A stretch of DNA of 32,675 bases from an uncultured SAR86 cluster bacterium (GTDB lineage Bacteria > Pseudomonadota > Gammaproteobacteria > Magnimaribacterales > AG-339-G14), in contig CABXRO010000012.1 of the NCBI GenBank assembly GCA_902514645.1, forward strand, positions 1 through 32,675, read 5' to 3'. The notes under the pieces are model-generated. The model made no database searches, was not told where the DNA came from, and saw nothing but the letters and a program-made list of their open reading frames with translations. Made by a program: the position numbers and the translations under genes. Positions 9,005-17,759 of the stretch are shown here, piece by piece; the first letter of the stretch is position 1, and each line of letters starts with the position of its first letter.

Positions 9005-10225
9005 TTATAAGGTTTCGTGTTTACCTAATTCATACCTGGCAACTGTTCGCCTGTGAACTTCATCAGGACCATCTCCTATTCTTAAATATCTTACAGAGGC
9101 ATATAAGCTTGCTAAAGGCGTATCTTGAGAAACACCCGCACCACCATGAATCTGAATAGCTTTATCTATGACTTTAGTTGCCATTAAAGGAATTGCTACT
9201 TTAATTTGAGCAATTTCACTTTTTGCAATTTTATTTCCTGTGGTGTCCATCATGTGAGCTGCTTTGAGTGTCATTAATCTACACATTTCGATTTCTATTC
9301 TGCAGTCAGCTATAACATCATAATTTCCACCAAGTTCGGCCAGAGGTTTTCCAAAGGCTTCTCTATTAAGCGAGCGTTTACACAAAAGGTCTAAAGCTCT
9401 TTCTGCGACTCCAATAATTCTCATACAATGATGTATTCTTCCTGGACCTAGTCTTCCCTGAGCTATCTCAAAACCTCTACCTTCTCCTAAAATTAAGTTT
9501 TCTTTTGGGACTCTTACATCTTTAAGTTTCAGATGGGCATGCCCATTGGGCGCATGGTCTGCACCATAAACAGTCAACATTCTTAGATTTTCAATACCAT
9601 TTGCATCTGTGGGAATAAGGATCTGAGATTGTCTTTGGTGCTTAGGATTTTCTGGGTTCGTAACACCCATAAAAATCATTACTTTACAATCAGGCCTACC
9701 AAATCCAGAAGTCCACCACTTTTCTCCATTGACTACGTATTCTTCTCCGTCCTTTTCTATACTACTTTCTATATTGGTAGCATCAGAAGATGCCACGTTA
9801 GGCTCTGTCATGGCAAAAGCTGACCTGATTTCGCCATCTAAAAGAGGCTGTAACCATTTTTGTTTTTGAAAATCAGATCCGAATTTATCAAGAACTTCCA
9901 TATTACCTGTATCCGGTGCAGAACAATTAAATATTTCTGAAGCAAAACTTACTTTCCCCATCATCTCTGCAAGTGGAGCGTACTCTAAATTTGTTAAGCC
10001 AAAACCATTCTCACTTTCAGGTAAGAAAAAATTCCACAAACCTTGATCTTTTGCTTTTTGTTTCAATTCATTTATTACTTTAGGGACTTGCCATGGATTT
10101 CCAGCATCACGGAAAGCTTTCATCTCCAAAGCATAAGTCTCTTCAGCGGGATAAATATTTTCATCCATGAAAAGAGAAACTTTTTGAATCAATTCTCTTG
10201 TCTTTGAAGTGTGTTTAAAATTCAT
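9005..10225 (-). CDS. Acyl-CoA dehydrogenase (ACAD10/11-like)
   Basis: An FAD-dependent dehydrogenase that would introduce an alpha,beta double bond in an acyl-CoA. The 406 residues run from an ATG at 10225; the track start at 10243 is a TTG six codons upstream with no better support. Family blocks are [15 protein letters not shown] (flavin/substrate), [43 protein letters not shown] and [18 protein letters not shown]. The GRIHHCMR and GDGPDEVH segments resemble the ACAD10/ACAD11 branch; where many acyl-CoA dehydrogenases have the catalytic EGT, this one has DGP. It heads a minus-strand unit with the two Coq4-like genes. The substrate cannot be read from the sequence. Confidence 0.9.
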   Translation of the reverse strand: MNFKHTSKTRELIQKVSLFMDENIYPAEETYALEMKAFRDAGNPWQVPKVINELKQKAKDQGLWNFFLPESENGFGLTNLEYAPLAEMMGKVSFASEIFNCSAPDTGNMEVLDKFGSDFQKQKWLQPLLDGEIRSAFAMTEPNVASSDATNIESSIEKDGEEYVVNGEKWWTSGFGRPDCKVMIFMGVTNPENPKHQRQSQILIPTDANGIENLRMLTVYGADHAPNGHAHLKLKDVRVPKENLILGEGRGFEIAQGRLGPGRIHHCMRIIGVAERALDLLCKRSLNREAFGKPLAELGGNYDVIADCRIEIEMCRLMTLKAAHMMDTTGNKIAKSEIAQIKVAIPLMATKVIDKAIQIHGGAGVSQDTPLASLYASVRYLRIGDGPDEVHRRTVARYELGKHETL

Positions 10226-10265
10226 AAATTTATGATAAACCAATGATATTCAAACCGTTATTTAT

Positions 10266-10295
10266 TTTAGTGCTCAACGGATTATCTTTTATAAT
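10266..10295 (+). promoter_or_regulatory. Putative promoter of the sugar dehydrogenase operon
   Basis: A perfect TATAAT at 10290-10295 lies 23 nt before the ATG at 10319, in the gap between divergent genes. The -35 is poor (TTTAGT at 18-bp spacing). Downstream, AGGGGGA at 10310-10316 is a strong ribosome-binding site that fixes the start at 10319. Confidence 0.4.
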
Positions 10296-10318
10296 GATTC
10301 TTTCAAAATAGGGGGAAT

Positions 10319-11407
10319 ATGAGAGCACAAAACCTTTTTTTAATTTTATTATTTTCATCTGGTCTTTTTCCGGACTATAAATTCGAAACTATTCTTAGTG
10401 ATCTGAATGATGCTTGGAGTTTTGAATTTTTAAGTGAAGACAAAATCATCTATACCGAAATGCCAGGAAAATTAAAGATTACAGATTTTTTAAACGGATC
10501 AACCATTGATATAAAAAATGTTCCAAAAGTTCAATATAGTAGTCAAGGCGGCCTTTCGGAAGTTATCCTAGACCCAGATTTTTCTTCCAATAGAACTCTT
10601 TATCTCAGCTACTCTGCTCGCAACGATGAAGGAAAATCAACTTTGTATTTGATGTCTGCTGAATTAAATAAAGACTCACTTGAAAATAATAAAGTAATTT
10701 TCGAAGCTCAAGCTCCAAGAAGAGTTCCTGTCCACATTGGGGCAAAAATTGCGTTCTTAGAAGACGGCACCATACTCTTAGCAAGTGGAGATGGATTTGA
10801 TCATCGTGAAAAAGCTCAAACTTTAGATAATCATTTTGGAAAAATAATAAGAATAAATAAAGATGGAACAGTTCCTGCAGATAATCCATTTGTAAATGTC
10901 AAAGACGCTTTGCCAGATATCTATTCGTATGGACATAGAAATATGCAAGGCTTGATTGTTATGAAAAACGGGAAAATTTATGAACATGAACATGGCCCTC
11001 GAGGAGGAGACGAAATGAATCTCATAGAGCCTTCTATAAATTATGGTTGGCCTGCAATAACTTACGGTATAGATTATTCGGGTGCTGTGATTAGTCCCTT
11101 CACAGAAAAAGATGGTATGCAACAACCATTGTTGCATTGGACACCATCGATTGCTCCTTCTGATATGATTTTTTATGAAGGAAATAAATATCCCGAATTA
11201 AAAAATAGTTTTTTGGTGACTGCTTTGGTTTCAAAAGATGTAAAGAAAGTAACATTTTCTGAGAGCGGTAAAGATATTCAAGAAAGTCTTTTTGGAAGTT
11301 TGAATTCTAGATTGAGAAATATTCAGGCTTCTCCCAGCGGATTGATTTATCTTCTTACAGATGGTCCTAAGGGAAAATTAATAAAAGTTTTACCGGAAGA
11401 ATTATGA
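10319..11407 (+). CDS. PQQ-dependent aldose sugar dehydrogenase, YliI/GSDH family
   Basis: A predicted periplasmic quinoprotein of the glucose/sorbosone dehydrogenase family, 362 residues, close to E. coli YliI. A short signal-like hydrophobic N-terminus (NLFLILLFSSG) is present. Beta-propeller landmarks include WSFEFLSEDKIIYTEMPGKL, SQGGLSEVILDPDFS, LLASGDGFDHR, SYGHRNMQGL, HEHGPRGGDEMNLI and NYGWPAITYG. The GHRNxQG and EHGPRGGDExN blocks are family hallmarks near the cofactor and active site. It would oxidise aldoses to lactones using PQQ; no PQQ synthesis genes are in the window. The stop overlaps the next gene by 4 nt (ATGA). Start support is the strong AGGGGGA ribosome site. Confidence 0.87.
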   Translation: MRAQNLFLILLFSSGLFPDYKFETILSDLNDAWSFEFLSEDKIIYTEMPGKLKITDFLNGSTIDIKNVPKVQYSSQGGLSEVILDPDFSSNRTLYLSYSARNDEGKSTLYLMSAELNKDSLENNKVIFEAQAPRRVPVHIGAKIAFLEDGTILLASGDGFDHREKAQTLDNHFGKIIRINKDGTVPADNPFVNVKDALPDIYSYGHRNMQGLIVMKNGKIYEHEHGPRGGDEMNLIEPSINYGWPAITYGIDYSGAVISPFTEKDGMQQPLLHWTPSIAPSDMIFYEGNKYPELKNSFLVTALVSKDVKKVTFSESGKDIQESLFGSLNSRLRNIQASPSGLIYLLTDGPKGKLIKVLPEEL

Positions 11408-12240
11408 AAATAGCAAAGTATCCTTTCGCTGTCCTATCTGCAGCTCTTTTTACAGTTATGCTAATAACACCAATTTCCTCGTTATCCAATTTAATCTGGC
11501 TTGCATCTGTTGATATGCCTGTAAGTTTATTTTCTTCTCTAGAGGTTATTTTGTTTGATTTTCAAAGGCTAGGAATAGTCTTATTGGGAGTGGTGAGTCT
11601 TGGTTTCACAGTTGCTTTTGTCGTGGCTGGACTTATTTCAAGATATAGCAGTTTAGGTGGAAAGTATCTTTATGCTGTAGCTGGTTCTGCGGCAATTGGA
11701 TTATCTTTGATTTTAATGGTGGAATTATTGTTTCAAACTCAATTGTTGGGTGGAAATAGAACTTTAATTGGTACCACCTTGCATTGGGGAGCAGGTTTTT
11801 TCGGTGGATACTTTTTTTACAATTTAATTTCAGAAGAAAAAAATTACACCTTTATCATTAGATTTTTGGGAGTTTTCTACGCTTACTTTATTTTAGGCTT
11901 AGTTCTCAATTGGGTATTCACCCCAGTCAGTGCTGCCGCTGAATTTGGTTTTTCCTTATATGAACTTAACTCAGCTGCTCAAAACGCTCTTTTACGAGAC
12001 TTTACTTCTTTTTTTGTAGCAACATTTTTATTTTCAATTTTAGGGGTTATAACTCTAAACCCGGTTTGGTTCTTTTCGGCTGGAATAATCTATATTGGCG
12101 CAGGTATATTTAATCTTGTTGCGATTTACGCACATGGAACTGACTTTAACCAGATTTTTGTTGGTGAATTTGTTTTGGGTAGTTGGCCCATTGCTCTAGG
12201 ACTTGTAATTAGTTATCAACAAAAGAAACTACAAGAGTAG
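11404..12240 (+). CDS. Multi-pass membrane protein of unknown function
   Basis: 278 residues, not recognised. It appears to have seven to eight hydrophobic segments, starting with YPFAVLSAALFTVMLITPIS and including a long LGIVLLGVVSLGFTVAFVVAGLI helix, a GAGFFGGYFFYNL helix and a C-terminal GSWPIALGLVI helix before a charged QQKKLQE tail. It overlaps the sugar dehydrogenase stop by 4 nt (ATGA), so it is translationally coupled to that periplasmic quinoprotein. A role in electron transfer or anchoring is possible but not shown by any motif. No heme- or quinone-binding signature was seen. Confidence 0.75.
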   Translation: MKIAKYPFAVLSAALFTVMLITPISSLSNLIWLASVDMPVSLFSSLEVILFDFQRLGIVLLGVVSLGFTVAFVVAGLISRYSSLGGKYLYAVAGSAAIGLSLILMVELLFQTQLLGGNRTLIGTTLHWGAGFFGGYFFYNLISEEKNYTFIIRFLGVFYAYFILGLVLNWVFTPVSAAAEFGFSLYELNSAAQNALLRDFTSFFVATFLFSILGVITLNPVWFFSAGIIYIGAGIFNLVAIYAHGTDFNQIFVGEFVLGSWPIALGLVISYQQKKLQE

Positions 12241-12248
12241 ATTTGATT

Positions 12249-13055
12249 ATGAATTCTTGGCAAGCAACCGCTTTGAATACAGCTCCAGAATCTGAAAATC
12301 AAATCCACAGCGATGAACTTGCAAAAGAGTATGGTTTCAAAGGAGGCTTAGTTCCAGGTGTAACTGTTTCAGCCTACTTACTTCATCCAGTAATTGAATC
12401 ATTTGGCGAGACGTGGCTGGCAAACGGTTACGCCAAGTGCAAAATTACTTCACCTCTCTATGATGGTGAAACATTTACGGTTTTATCCGAGAACTTGAAG
12501 GAAAATTGCAGTAATACATTTTTAAAGAACCAAAAGGGAAGAATTATTGCTAATGCCGAATCAAAACTTATTAAAAATAAAATCCCAGAACCAAAATTCA
12601 GAGGAGACCTTTTAGTTCAGAAGAATTTTGAAGCACCCAAAGCCTCTTTTGCCGTTTGGGAAGAACTTAAAAAAGACGGTTGTCGAGCATTTGAATTTCA
12701 TTGGGGAGGGAAAGACCCTCTTATTTATCTTTCTGATGAAGTTCTTTTACCAGAAATTTTACAACCTAAAAAGGGAGGCTATGCTAACTTATGTTTTCTT
12801 CTAGGATGTTCTAATTGGATATTGGCTGGTAATGCCTTTATGAATCCTTGGGTTCATTTACAAACTAAATCTCAAAATTATAAGCCAGTCCCTTTTGATA
12901 CCAACCTTATTGCAGAAATGTCGGTTAAAGATTTCTATGAGAAAAAAGGGCATGAATTTATTGAAGTAGAAGTAAATTTATTTGAGAGTGAAACAAAGTC
13001 ATGTGCTATGAGTATCAACTTACTAGCAATTTTTAAACTTAGAAATAAAAAATAA
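12249..13055 (+). CDS. MaoC-like hotdog-fold protein
   Basis: 268 residues from the ATG at 12249; the track start 12243 is a TTG two codons earlier. The N-terminal segment SENQIHSDELAKEYGFKGGLVPG resembles the hydratase-2 motif of MaoC dehydratases (His in NxIHxD, then the GF...pG turn), though the usual Asp before it is a Glu here. It continues with ITSPLYDGETFTV. The length suggests a double-hotdog protein whose second half is diverged. Family members hydrate enoyl-CoAs. It lies 8 nt after the membrane protein and ends directly against the convergent thioesterase gene. The activity is inferred only at family level. Confidence 0.6.
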   Translation: MNSWQATALNTAPESENQIHSDELAKEYGFKGGLVPGVTVSAYLLHPVIESFGETWLANGYAKCKITSPLYDGETFTVLSENLKENCSNTFLKNQKGRIIANAESKLIKNKIPEPKFRGDLLVQKNFEAPKASFAVWEELKKDGCRAFEFHWGGKDPLIYLSDEVLLPEILQPKKGGYANLCFLLGCSNWILAGNAFMNPWVHLQTKSQNYKPVPFDTNLIAEMSVKDFYEKKGHEFIEVEVNLFESETKSCAMSINLLAIFKLRNKK

Positions 13056-13469
13056 TTAAGAAGTATCTACTGGTTGAGCTGTATGCAATAAGGTTGCAAC
13101 CAACTTATCTTCTTGATTGTAAATTCTTCCTTCGGAAGTTGCGCTACTTCTTCCTAATTTAATAATTTTAACTTTCATTTTTGCTGGACCTACAGCTAAA
13201 GGTCTGTGAAATAAAACGTGTAAATCAGTCGTCATCGGGGCTTTTTTTTCTGCATAACCAGAAATCATTGCAGCAGAAGTTGCATCGTCCAAAGCAGCTG
13301 TGATCATGCCCCCTTGAACAAAACCCATAGGATTTGAGCATTCTTTTTTGAAATTACAAGAAAAGATTATTTCTTCTTTCATTGTCTCAACATACTTAAG
13401 TTCAAGAAATTCCATTGATGATCCGAAGAATTCTTCTGTAAATTTTTTTAATTTTTTATCATTTTGCAT
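13056..13469 (-). CDS. PaaI-type hotdog thioesterase
   Basis: 137 residues of the acyl-CoA thioesterase 4HBT/PaaI family. The core reads NPMGFVQGGMITAALDDATSAAM, equivalent to the family's HGG...L.D.a helix with the catalytic Asp, though the usual His before GG is Gln. TTDLHVLFHRPL and KIIKLGRSSATSEGRI are the following strands. It would hydrolyse acyl-CoA thioesters in the cytoplasm; the substrate is unknown. The start is 4 nt after the stop of the small membrane ORF at 13474-13632, so it closes a minus-strand operon. Its stop codon touches the stop of the convergent MaoC-like gene and no terminator is visible between them. Confidence 0.82.
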   Translation of the reverse strand: MQNDKKLKKFTEEFFGSSMEFLELKYVETMKEEIIFSCNFKKECSNPMGFVQGGMITAALDDATSAAMISGYAEKKAPMTTDLHVLFHRPLAVGPAKMKVKIIKLGRSSATSEGRIYNQEDKLVATLLHTAQPVDTS

Positions 13470-13473
13470 TTAA

Positions 13474-13632
13474 TTACCTGACTAATTCGCTTGCCAAACT
13501 TCCTAGGACTATAATTGTTACTACAAACCATATCGACCATCCATAAGGCTTCAGAGGACTGCCTTTCATTCTAAGAGAAAACAAAGCCATATAAGAGGCC
13601 ATAATCCATGCTATCAATAAAAAATAAAACAT
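13474..13632 (-). CDS. Small two-helix membrane protein (52 aa), absent from ORF track
   Basis: An unlisted ORF fills most of the 174-nt gap between the DUF1330 and thioesterase genes. It encodes MFYFLLIAWIMASYMALFSL, a short basic loop (RMKGSPLKPYGW), a second helix (SIWFVVTIIVLGSLASEL) and VR. Two hydrophobic helices around a positively charged loop make a believable small inner-membrane protein. It starts 11 nt after the DUF1330 stop and ends 4 nt before the thioesterase ATG, spacing typical of genes in this operon. I do not recognise the family. Confidence 0.7.
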   Translation of the reverse strand: MFYFLLIAWIMASYMALFSLRMKGSPLKPYGWSIWFVVTIIVLGSLASELVR

Positions 13633-13643
13633 ATACAGATTTT

Positions 13644-13946
13644 CTAATACCCTTCTACAACGGCATAGAGCCTTATCGCTCCTCCGTTTAATACTTTTAA
13701 TGCCTGCCGATACTCTTCACTTTCATAAGCACTTATTGCTATCTCATAGGACGGAAACTCAACAACAACATTTCTAGAATATTCATCACCTTCCTTAGTT
13801 TCTTGACGACCGCCCCTTATAATAAATTTACCATTAAATTTTTTTACAACCTCTTCTGCAAGTTTTCCATATTCCTGTTGCTTATCGGATGAGACTACAT
13901 TCGCTTTTGCAACCCAATACCCTTTTTTTGAATTATCTTTAGTCAT
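13644..13946 (-). CDS. DUF1330 family protein
   Basis: 100 residues with a ferredoxin-like dimeric alpha/beta-barrel pattern. It matches the DUF1330 layout: GYWVAKANVVSSDKQQEYGKLA near the start, GKFIIRGGRQETKEGDEYSRN (the conserved RGG), VVVEFPSYEIAISAYESEEY (EFPS and the tyrosine-rich SxEY) and a C-terminal RLYAVVEG strand. The function is not established for the family. It lies 21 nt after the S51 peptidase stop in the same minus-strand run and is followed 11 nt later by the small membrane protein. No signal peptide, so cytoplasmic. Confidence 0.88.
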   Translation of the reverse strand: MTKDNSKKGYWVAKANVVSSDKQQEYGKLAEEVVKKFNGKFIIRGGRQETKEGDEYSRNVVVEFPSYEIAISAYESEEYRQALKVLNGGAIRLYAVVEGY

Positions 13947-13967
13947 GATTTTTATTAATTAATTATT

Positions 13968-14669
13968 CTAAACAAGTGTAATTTTTCTAAACTTTTTTTC
14001 TACTATCTCTTTTTTTTGAAGAAAAACTCTGTAGCTTCCTTTATCTTTTTTGAATACTACAGACTTAAAATCTTTCTCATCTTTTATGTGCAATGCCACG
14101 CCCCCATCCACAGCATAAACGTCTTTAATTTTTCCTTTCGAGAGAAACTTTTTTACAGAAGGTTTTCGTTCAGGCTCCTCATCATAGTGGGGGCAACAAG
14201 TACCTTTAATAAAATTTAAACAAGACATGATTTTTAAATCCGAGGACCAAGAATCGGTAACCCCATGCTGAAACCAGCAAATTGCTCCAGCACTTACACC
14301 GCTCATCACCACTCCATTCCGATATGCAGTTCTTAAAATTTTATCAAGTCCCCAATCTTTCCATACAGCTAACATACTTTTTGTATTCCCACCTCCAACA
14401 AAAATGGCATCTTGATTCAAAATGAGATTTTTTAAATCTGGGGTTCTTTTAAAAAAATCTAAATGTGTAGGATTACAATCTAGTTTTGTAAAAGTGCTGT
14501 AAAAATTAACTTTATAAGCCTCGTTGTCACCAGTTGCTGTAGGGATAAAACATATTTTTGGTTTTTTCTTTTTAGTTTGTTTCAAAATATATTCTTCAAT
14601 TATCCCTTGACCTGGATTGGCGCCAAATCCACCACCTCCAATTGCAATAATATTTCTTGGTTTAGGCAT
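13968..14669 (-). CDS. Peptidase S51 family protein (peptidase E-like)
   Basis: 233 residues of the class-I glutamine-amidotransferase-like S51 family, which includes dipeptidase E and cyanophycinase. The N-terminal IIAIGGGGFG turn, AIFVGGGNTKSMLAVW (the GGGN substrate loop) and SGVSAGAICWF with the nucleophile at about Ser126 are clear. CCPHYDEEPER supplies a likely His partner. Peptidase E cleaves Asp-X dipeptides; the exact substrate here is not shown. Its ATG lies 8 nt inside the end of the upstream YbbP-like permease gene, so the two are coupled. No signal peptide is present. Confidence 0.85.
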   Translation of the reverse strand: MPKPRNIIAIGGGGFGANPGQGIIEEYILKQTKKKKPKICFIPTATGDNEAYKVNFYSTFTKLDCNPTHLDFFKRTPDLKNLILNQDAIFVGGGNTKSMLAVWKDWGLDKILRTAYRNGVVMSGVSAGAICWFQHGVTDSWSSDLKIMSCLNFIKGTCCPHYDEEPERKPSVKKFLSKGKIKDVYAVDGGVALHIKDEKDFKSVVFKKDKGSYRVFLQKKEIVEKKFRKITLV

Positions 14670-17100
14670 CAGCTCCTCTTAAAACATCCTTAGGTGTTTT
14701 TGCAGTCAAATAAAAAGTAAATAAAGCAGCAATAATACCAATTACTAGAATAGATCCTGAGGCGCCGATTAAAATTACGTCCCAGTAAATTTTAGGGTTA
14801 ATTTCAAATACTATTTCTTCAATAAAAAAAGTTGTCATAACAGCAAGCAAACTACCTAGTACTCCAGCAAAGAATCCAATAGACAGATACTCTAAGAAGG
14901 TATTTTTTTGCATTGTTTTTTTATCTAATCCCAAGGTTTTTAAAATAGCATTTTGCTTTTCTCTTTGTTTAAAGCTTTCTTGGATTGTAGCCAGCATCAA
15001 GAATAATCCTGCTATCAATGTTAGACCAAGAATTAATTTCAAAGCTTGAGAAACTCTTGAAATGATTGATCGGACCTCTGAAATAATAGCTTCTAAAGAA
15101 ATAAATGAAATAGTTGGGAAGGTTTTTACCAATTCAACCGCAAGCTCTTCTTTTTCCTTTGGAATATGGAAAGAGGTAATGTAGGTAGATGAAATTTCTT
15201 TGAAATCATCTGGGTATCCGATTGCAAAAAAATTAGGACTAAAATTCTCCCAATTAACTTCTCTAATACTTTGAATATAGCTATCAATTTTTCTGCCAGA
15301 TACATCAATAAGAATTTCATCATTTAGCTTTAAATCATATCTTTCTGAAATTTCCGAAGAAATAGATATCCCATTTCCTTCCTCCTGGAACCAGCTACCA
15401 GCAATAAGTTCATTTCCTTCTGGAAGATTCTTCATCCAAGTAAAATTGAATGTACGGTCTATTTCTTTTCCAGATAATTTTCTAAAGAATCTTGCACTCG
15501 TTACAGGAAAGATTGGCTCGGAACTTATCTCATTAAGCTTCAGAAATTTTTTTAAATTTTCCATTTGACCTTCATAAATATTAAACAAAAGATTATTAGG
15601 AGCTTTATCAGGAAGAGAGTCTTCCCAAGAAGAAACTAAATTTGTGGAGGCTGAATAGGCTACCAAACTTAAAGCTATTGCAACGGTGACTGAAACGATT
15701 TGCATAGAGTTGAAAAGCTTCCTTCGACTCAATTCAAAGGCAAGCATTTTCATAGGTTTTAAAGGATTCAATCCTAAAGGCTTAATGAAATTGAAAGTGG
15801 TGTAAATAAAGAAAAAAATAAGGCCAGCAAAAGTTAAAATTGCGAAAAAGATAATATTTGTGAGTGCAAAATCTTTAATAAAGAATATCAAAAGAGCATA
15901 AAAACTGCTTAGACCTCCAATTAAATAGAAGGAAGAATTCAACCTATTTAAATTCCTTTCTGAGTTTCTCAAGATTGCATTAGGCGAGAGATTAAAAAGA
16001 TTTCTTAACATTGGATAAGCAAATCCTAGTAAACATAAAAATGCAGTAACGAAGGATATAAAATAAGGCTCTACTCCGGGTAAGGGCAAATTAGTGGGAA
16101 AATAATCTTTCAAAAGCTCTGTGAAGGACAATTGCACAATCCAACCAGCTGCAATTCCCGTAACAAAGGAAAAAAAGGCTATAAAACAAAAAATTAAAAT
16201 ATAAGTATTTCTAATTTGTAAAGGAGACAAACCCAAAGCTTTAAATACAGCTACATAATCGACGTGTCTCCTAGTAAATTGAAGAGAACAAATTGCTATC
16301 GCCAAGGAAGATAAAATTATTGCAAGCAAGGCTCCCAGTAGAAAGAAATTTGAAGCTCTTTCGATAGCTCTGCCAAGAGGGCTAGCTTCATTATCAGGAG
16401 ATGAGATTTCATCACCCGGTTTTTTAATTGATTGAAAAAAAGTTTCTAGTTCAGATATGCTTTCTGGAGGCGCTAGGAAAAGATATGAGTATCTGACTCT
16501 GGAACCAGGTTGAATCACGTTTGCGCTTACTAGGTCTGCAGAATTCATGATTGCTTTAGGAGCAAAAGCAAGAGATCCAGCACCTCTATCAGGTTCGGAA
16601 ATAATAATTCCCCCTACAAGAAAATCCTTTTCTCCGATATTAATTTTTTCGCCAACTGCAGTAGACAGCAGATTGGATAATCGAGCATCTAGCCACACTG
16701 TTCCAGCTTCTGGAGGAGTTTTCTTTATTTCTCTTATATTCTCTTTATTAGCTAATTCTATTTCACCCACCAAAGGATAGGGTGAAGAGATAGATTTTAT
16801 AGAAGCAAGTTGAAATTTTTCTTCAGAAGCTAAAACTGAGCCAAATTCATAAATTACCGTGTAGGCATAATTTCCTTCAGGGAATTCTGTCTTATCCAAA
16901 GCAGAGCTTGATTCAAATTTTAAATCACCCCCAAGGAACTGTTTGGATTCAAACATGAGAGATCCGTCGAGTCGGTCAGTAAAAAAAGTTATGGAAGCAA
17001 CTATGCCAACAGCCAAAGACAGAGATAAAAACATTAAAAGCAACTGTCCCGATTTGAACTCTCTCAAAAAGATTCTCGATGCCAAAGAGACAATTTTCAT
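14662..17100 (-). CDS. ybbP: YbbP-like FtsX-domain ABC permease
   Basis: The permease partner of YbbA, 812 residues from the ATG at 17100. I prefer this start to the track's 17139 because it gives a 4-nt ATGA overlap with ybbA and places MKIVSLASRIFLREFKSGQLL, the usual N-terminus, first. A first TM helix is followed by a large periplasmic domain (residues ~50-245), a cluster of helices with LLGALLAIILSSLAIAICSLQ and RRHVDYVAVFKALGLSP (FtsX core), a second periplasmic region, then a second FtsX core near the C-terminus (QREKQNAILKTLGLDKKTM). Ten or so helices fit the family. The role of YbbAP is not settled; links to lipid or lysophospholipase traffic are suggested by the adjoining tesA. Confidence 0.88.
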   Translation of the reverse strand: MKIVSLASRIFLREFKSGQLLLMFLSLSLAVGIVASITFFTDRLDGSLMFESKQFLGGDLKFESSSALDKTEFPEGNYAYTVIYEFGSVLASEEKFQLASIKSISSPYPLVGEIELANKENIREIKKTPPEAGTVWLDARLSNLLSTAVGEKINIGEKDFLVGGIIISEPDRGAGSLAFAPKAIMNSADLVSANVIQPGSRVRYSYLFLAPPESISELETFFQSIKKPGDEISSPDNEASPLGRAIERASNFFLLGALLAIILSSLAIAICSLQFTRRHVDYVAVFKALGLSPLQIRNTYILIFCFIAFFSFVTGIAAGWIVQLSFTELLKDYFPTNLPLPGVEPYFISFVTAFLCLLGFAYPMLRNLFNLSPNAILRNSERNLNRLNSSFYLIGGLSSFYALLIFFIKDFALTNIIFFAILTFAGLIFFFIYTTFNFIKPLGLNPLKPMKMLAFELSRRKLFNSMQIVSVTVAIALSLVAYSASTNLVSSWEDSLPDKAPNNLLFNIYEGQMENLKKFLKLNEISSEPIFPVTSARFFRKLSGKEIDRTFNFTWMKNLPEGNELIAGSWFQEEGNGISISSEISERYDLKLNDEILIDVSGRKIDSYIQSIREVNWENFSPNFFAIGYPDDFKEISSTYITSFHIPKEKEELAVELVKTFPTISFISLEAIISEVRSIISRVSQALKLILGLTLIAGLFLMLATIQESFKQREKQNAILKTLGLDKKTMQKNTFLEYLSIGFFAGVLGSLLAVMTTFFIEEIVFEINPKIYWDVILIGASGSILVIGIIAALFTFYLTAKTPKDVLRGADA

Positions 17101-17756
17101 AGGATTTTCCCATCCATCAACTCTATTTTTTGATCGCATCTGTTTGCTAAAGAAAGGTCATGAGTGACAATTATTAGAGCACTTGAAGATTCTTGGAAAG
17201 CATCAAAGATAAGATCTGCAATCATTTCACTATTGTTAGAATCCAAATTTCCAGTTGGCTCATCACAAAAAAGTACTTCCGCTTCACAGGCAAAAGCTCT
17301 TGCTATTGCAACACGTTGTTGTTCTCCTCCTGAAAGATTTTGAGGATAATGCAGCAGTCTGTTCTGCATACCTACTTTTTCAAGATAATTAATCGCAATA
17401 TTTTTTGCGTCTTTTTTATTTTTGAGTTCAAGAGGCAACATTACATTTTCAAGCGCATTAAGACCTGATAAAAGTTCAAAATTTTGAAAAACAAACGCTA
17501 CGGATTCTTTTCTGATAGCAGCTCTTTCTTCTTCTGATAATAAATGAAGAGGCTTTTGATTTATGAAAATTTCTCCTGAGGAAGGTGAATCCAACCCGGC
17601 TAAAATTCCAAGAAGAGTAGACTTCCCAGAACCAGAGGGACCAACGACTGCTAAAGAGGAAGCTGTCTGTAAATTTAAACTTATATCGTCTAGTATGGTA
17701 ATTTCTTGATCATTAAAAATTACCTTTTTAGACAAATTTCTTGCTTCTATAATCAT
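17097..17756 (-). CDS. ybbA: ABC transporter ATPase YbbA
   Basis: A 219-residue LolD/MacB-type ATPase that energises the FtsX-domain permease encoded next. Visible are Walker A GPSGSGKST, the Q-loop region (AFVFQNFELL), signature LSGGEQQRVAIARAF, Walker B with VLFCDEPTGNLD and the His switch IIVTHDLS. The start used is the ATG at 17756; the track's 17759 codon is TTG. The 3' end overlaps the permease ATG (ATGA). The gene diverges from tesA with only 3 bp between start codons, as in E. coli-like tesA/ybbA loci but tighter, so any promoter must lie within tesA coding sequence. Confidence 0.93.
   Translation of the reverse strand: MIIEARNLSKKVIFNDQEITILDDISLNLQTASSLAVVGPSGSGKSTLLGILAGLDSPSSGEIFINQKPLHLLSEEERAAIRKESVAFVFQNFELLSGLNALENVMLPLELKNKKDAKNIAINYLEKVGMQNRLLHYPQNLSGGEQQRVAIARAFACEAEVLFCDEPTGNLDSNNSEMIADLIFDAFQESSSALIIVTHDLSLANRCDQKIELMDGKIL
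17748..17753 (+). promoter_or_regulatory. Putative -10 box for leaderless tesA
   Basis: TATAAT lies 6 bp before the tesA ATG at 17760, inside the 5' coding end of the divergent ybbA. Initiation 7 nt past the -10 would fall on the A of the start codon, so a leaderless tesA mRNA is predicted. The -35 at 17 bp (TTTTTA) is weak; TAGACA nearby is better in sequence but spaced only 13 bp away. Confidence 0.4.
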
Positions 17757-17759
17757 CAA

